Below are positions 23,482 through 24,117 of a stretch of DNA of 24,117 nucleotides, one piece after another. Both the position numbers and the translations under genes were made by a program. How positions within the stretch are numbered: the stretch's first letter is position 1; every line of letters begins with the position of its first letter. The notes under the pieces are model-generated. The model was not told where the DNA came from. It saw only the letters and a program-made list of their open reading frames with translations, and made no database searches. Source of the DNA: Planctomycetota bacterium. Lineage in GTDB: Bacteria > Planctomycetota > Phycisphaerae > FEN-1346. The stretch lies in NCBI GenBank assembly GCA_026386995.1, contig JAPLMO010000040.1:1-24117 (forward strand), in the 5' to 3' direction.

Positions 23482-24117
23482 TCAACGTCTCGGCGCGCCG
23501 AGCGGTGCATATTCCAGCGCCCCCACGTCGAGCAAACCCACCACCGGCCGCGGTTCGGCCTTTGCCGGATGGACGTACTGGGATTTCGGTTTGAGGTCAA
23601 AGTCGTCGACCTTGCCGAGCGGAGCGGCCTTATCGATGCACGGCGAGCCGGCCTTGAGGCGGTAGTCGTAGCCGGCGGGGTCCACGAAACCCGCCTCGGC
23701 GACCGACCTGAGGAGCAGGTTGCCGCCGGCCTCGATGTTGTCGATGTTGCAGAGTGGGATAGCCCCGACGCAAACGTTGTTGACGATGACCGGGCGGAAG
23801 CCTTCGGGGGTCTTCTCAACGCGGACGAAGCACGAGGTCGGCCGATGGTTCTGGTACACCATGGTATTGTTGACCACGTAGAGGGCGTTGCGCTCGTGCT
23901 TGATGCCTTCCATGCCGTACGCTATGACCCGTGTGTTCTGCGCACGGGGGCCCTTGTGCATGACGTTGCCGACGATAACGACGAGGCCGCCGTTGGGGAA
24001 ATCCGCGACCGCGCTGCCGGTGCCGTTCTCGTCGGTCAGGCGGTTGTACAGGACCCAACTCTCTTTCGCGCGGGTCTTCAGGAGGTGCCCCTGGATCACA
24101 TCGGTCGAGTAGTTATA
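23482..24117 (-). CDS. Right-handed beta-helix protein, C-terminal part
   Basis: 211 codons and a stop, open to the right edge, so the 5' part lies outside the window. Parallel beta-helix turns are visible as repeated GLVVIVGNVMHKG, ALYVVNNTMVYQN and PVIVNNVCVGA strands, as in pectate-lyase-like and DUF1565 proteins. The ending DYRLKAGSPCIDKA, then LLDVGALEY, is the usual close of these secreted proteins in PVC bacteria. Acidic-polysaccharide binding or cleavage (pectin, alginate) is likely, but no catalytic residues can be named from this part. Transcribed toward the truncated esterase. Confidence 0.75.
   Translation of the reverse strand, partial: YNYSTDVIQGHLLKTRAKESWVLYNRLTDENGTGSAVADFPNGGLVVIVGNVMHKGPRAQNTRVIAYGMEGIKHERNALYVVNNTMVYQNHRPTSCFVRVEKTPEGFRPVIVNNVCVGAIPLCNIDNIEAGGNLLLRSVAEAGFVDPAGYDYRLKAGSPCIDKAAPLGKVDDFDLKPKSQYVHPAKAEPRPVVGLLDVGALEYAPLGAPRR

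Noticed and set aside
1..24117. tRNA, rRNA, CRISPR array, riboswitch, phage genes, replication origin
   Set aside because: Looked for by eye on both strands; no regularly spaced repeats, cloverleaf ends, or phage or replication genes were seen.

Overview
The window (about 60% G+C by eye) looks like a chromosomal sugar-degradation region from a free-living Gram-negative bacterium of the Planctomycetota or a related PVC lineage. Three things suggest this: two secreted diheme proteins of the HzsA-related/PD40 type, a density of secreted glycosidases and esterases with long signal peptides, and an IS transposase of a kind common in those genomes. No rRNA, tRNA or CRISPR was seen, so the assignment is an inference.

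Layout. Positions 1-1361 hold the right part of an insertion sequence whose transposase is broken by a one-base slip in a G run. Positions 1490-8114 (+) carry a sialate O-acetylesterase-like hydrolase, a wrecked GH9 gene, the tail of a ribokinase gene, a secreted ADP-ribosylglycohydrolase-family protein and a large GH78 alpha-L-rhamnosidase with a 123-residue internal insertion. Positions 8374-13491 (-) carry two tandem HzsA-related diheme beta-propeller proteins, and the block is bracketed by a direct repeat. Positions 13492-14359 have no convincing gene. Positions 14360-23366 (+) carry a GH5-like hydrolase, a GH95 tail, a transglutaminase-like/discoidin protein, a GH127 tail, a GH51 arabinofuranosidase, a GH140/DUF4038 tail and two copies of an alpha/beta-hydrolase esterase, the second truncated. 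A beta-helix protein on the minus strand runs off the right end.

Function. The activities named (rhamnosidase, alpha- and beta-L-arabinofuranosidase, GH95 fucosidase/galactosidase, apiosidase-like GH140, acetyl esterases, a pectate-lyase-type beta-helix) fit breakdown of acetylated pectic side chains, perhaps of the rhamnogalacturonan II type. No transporter, regulator or SusC/D pair is present in the window.

The most striking property is decay of an unusual form. In four genes a start region or signal peptide is joined directly to the last 80-160 codons of a glycosidase: GH9, GH95, GH127 and GH140. In three of these the join keeps the reading frame. Further small lesions are readable base by base: a 7-bp tandem duplication in GH9, one extra T in GH127, and a G6 slip in the transposase. 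The region has either been remodelled by many internal deletions or has been misassembled; read mapping would decide.
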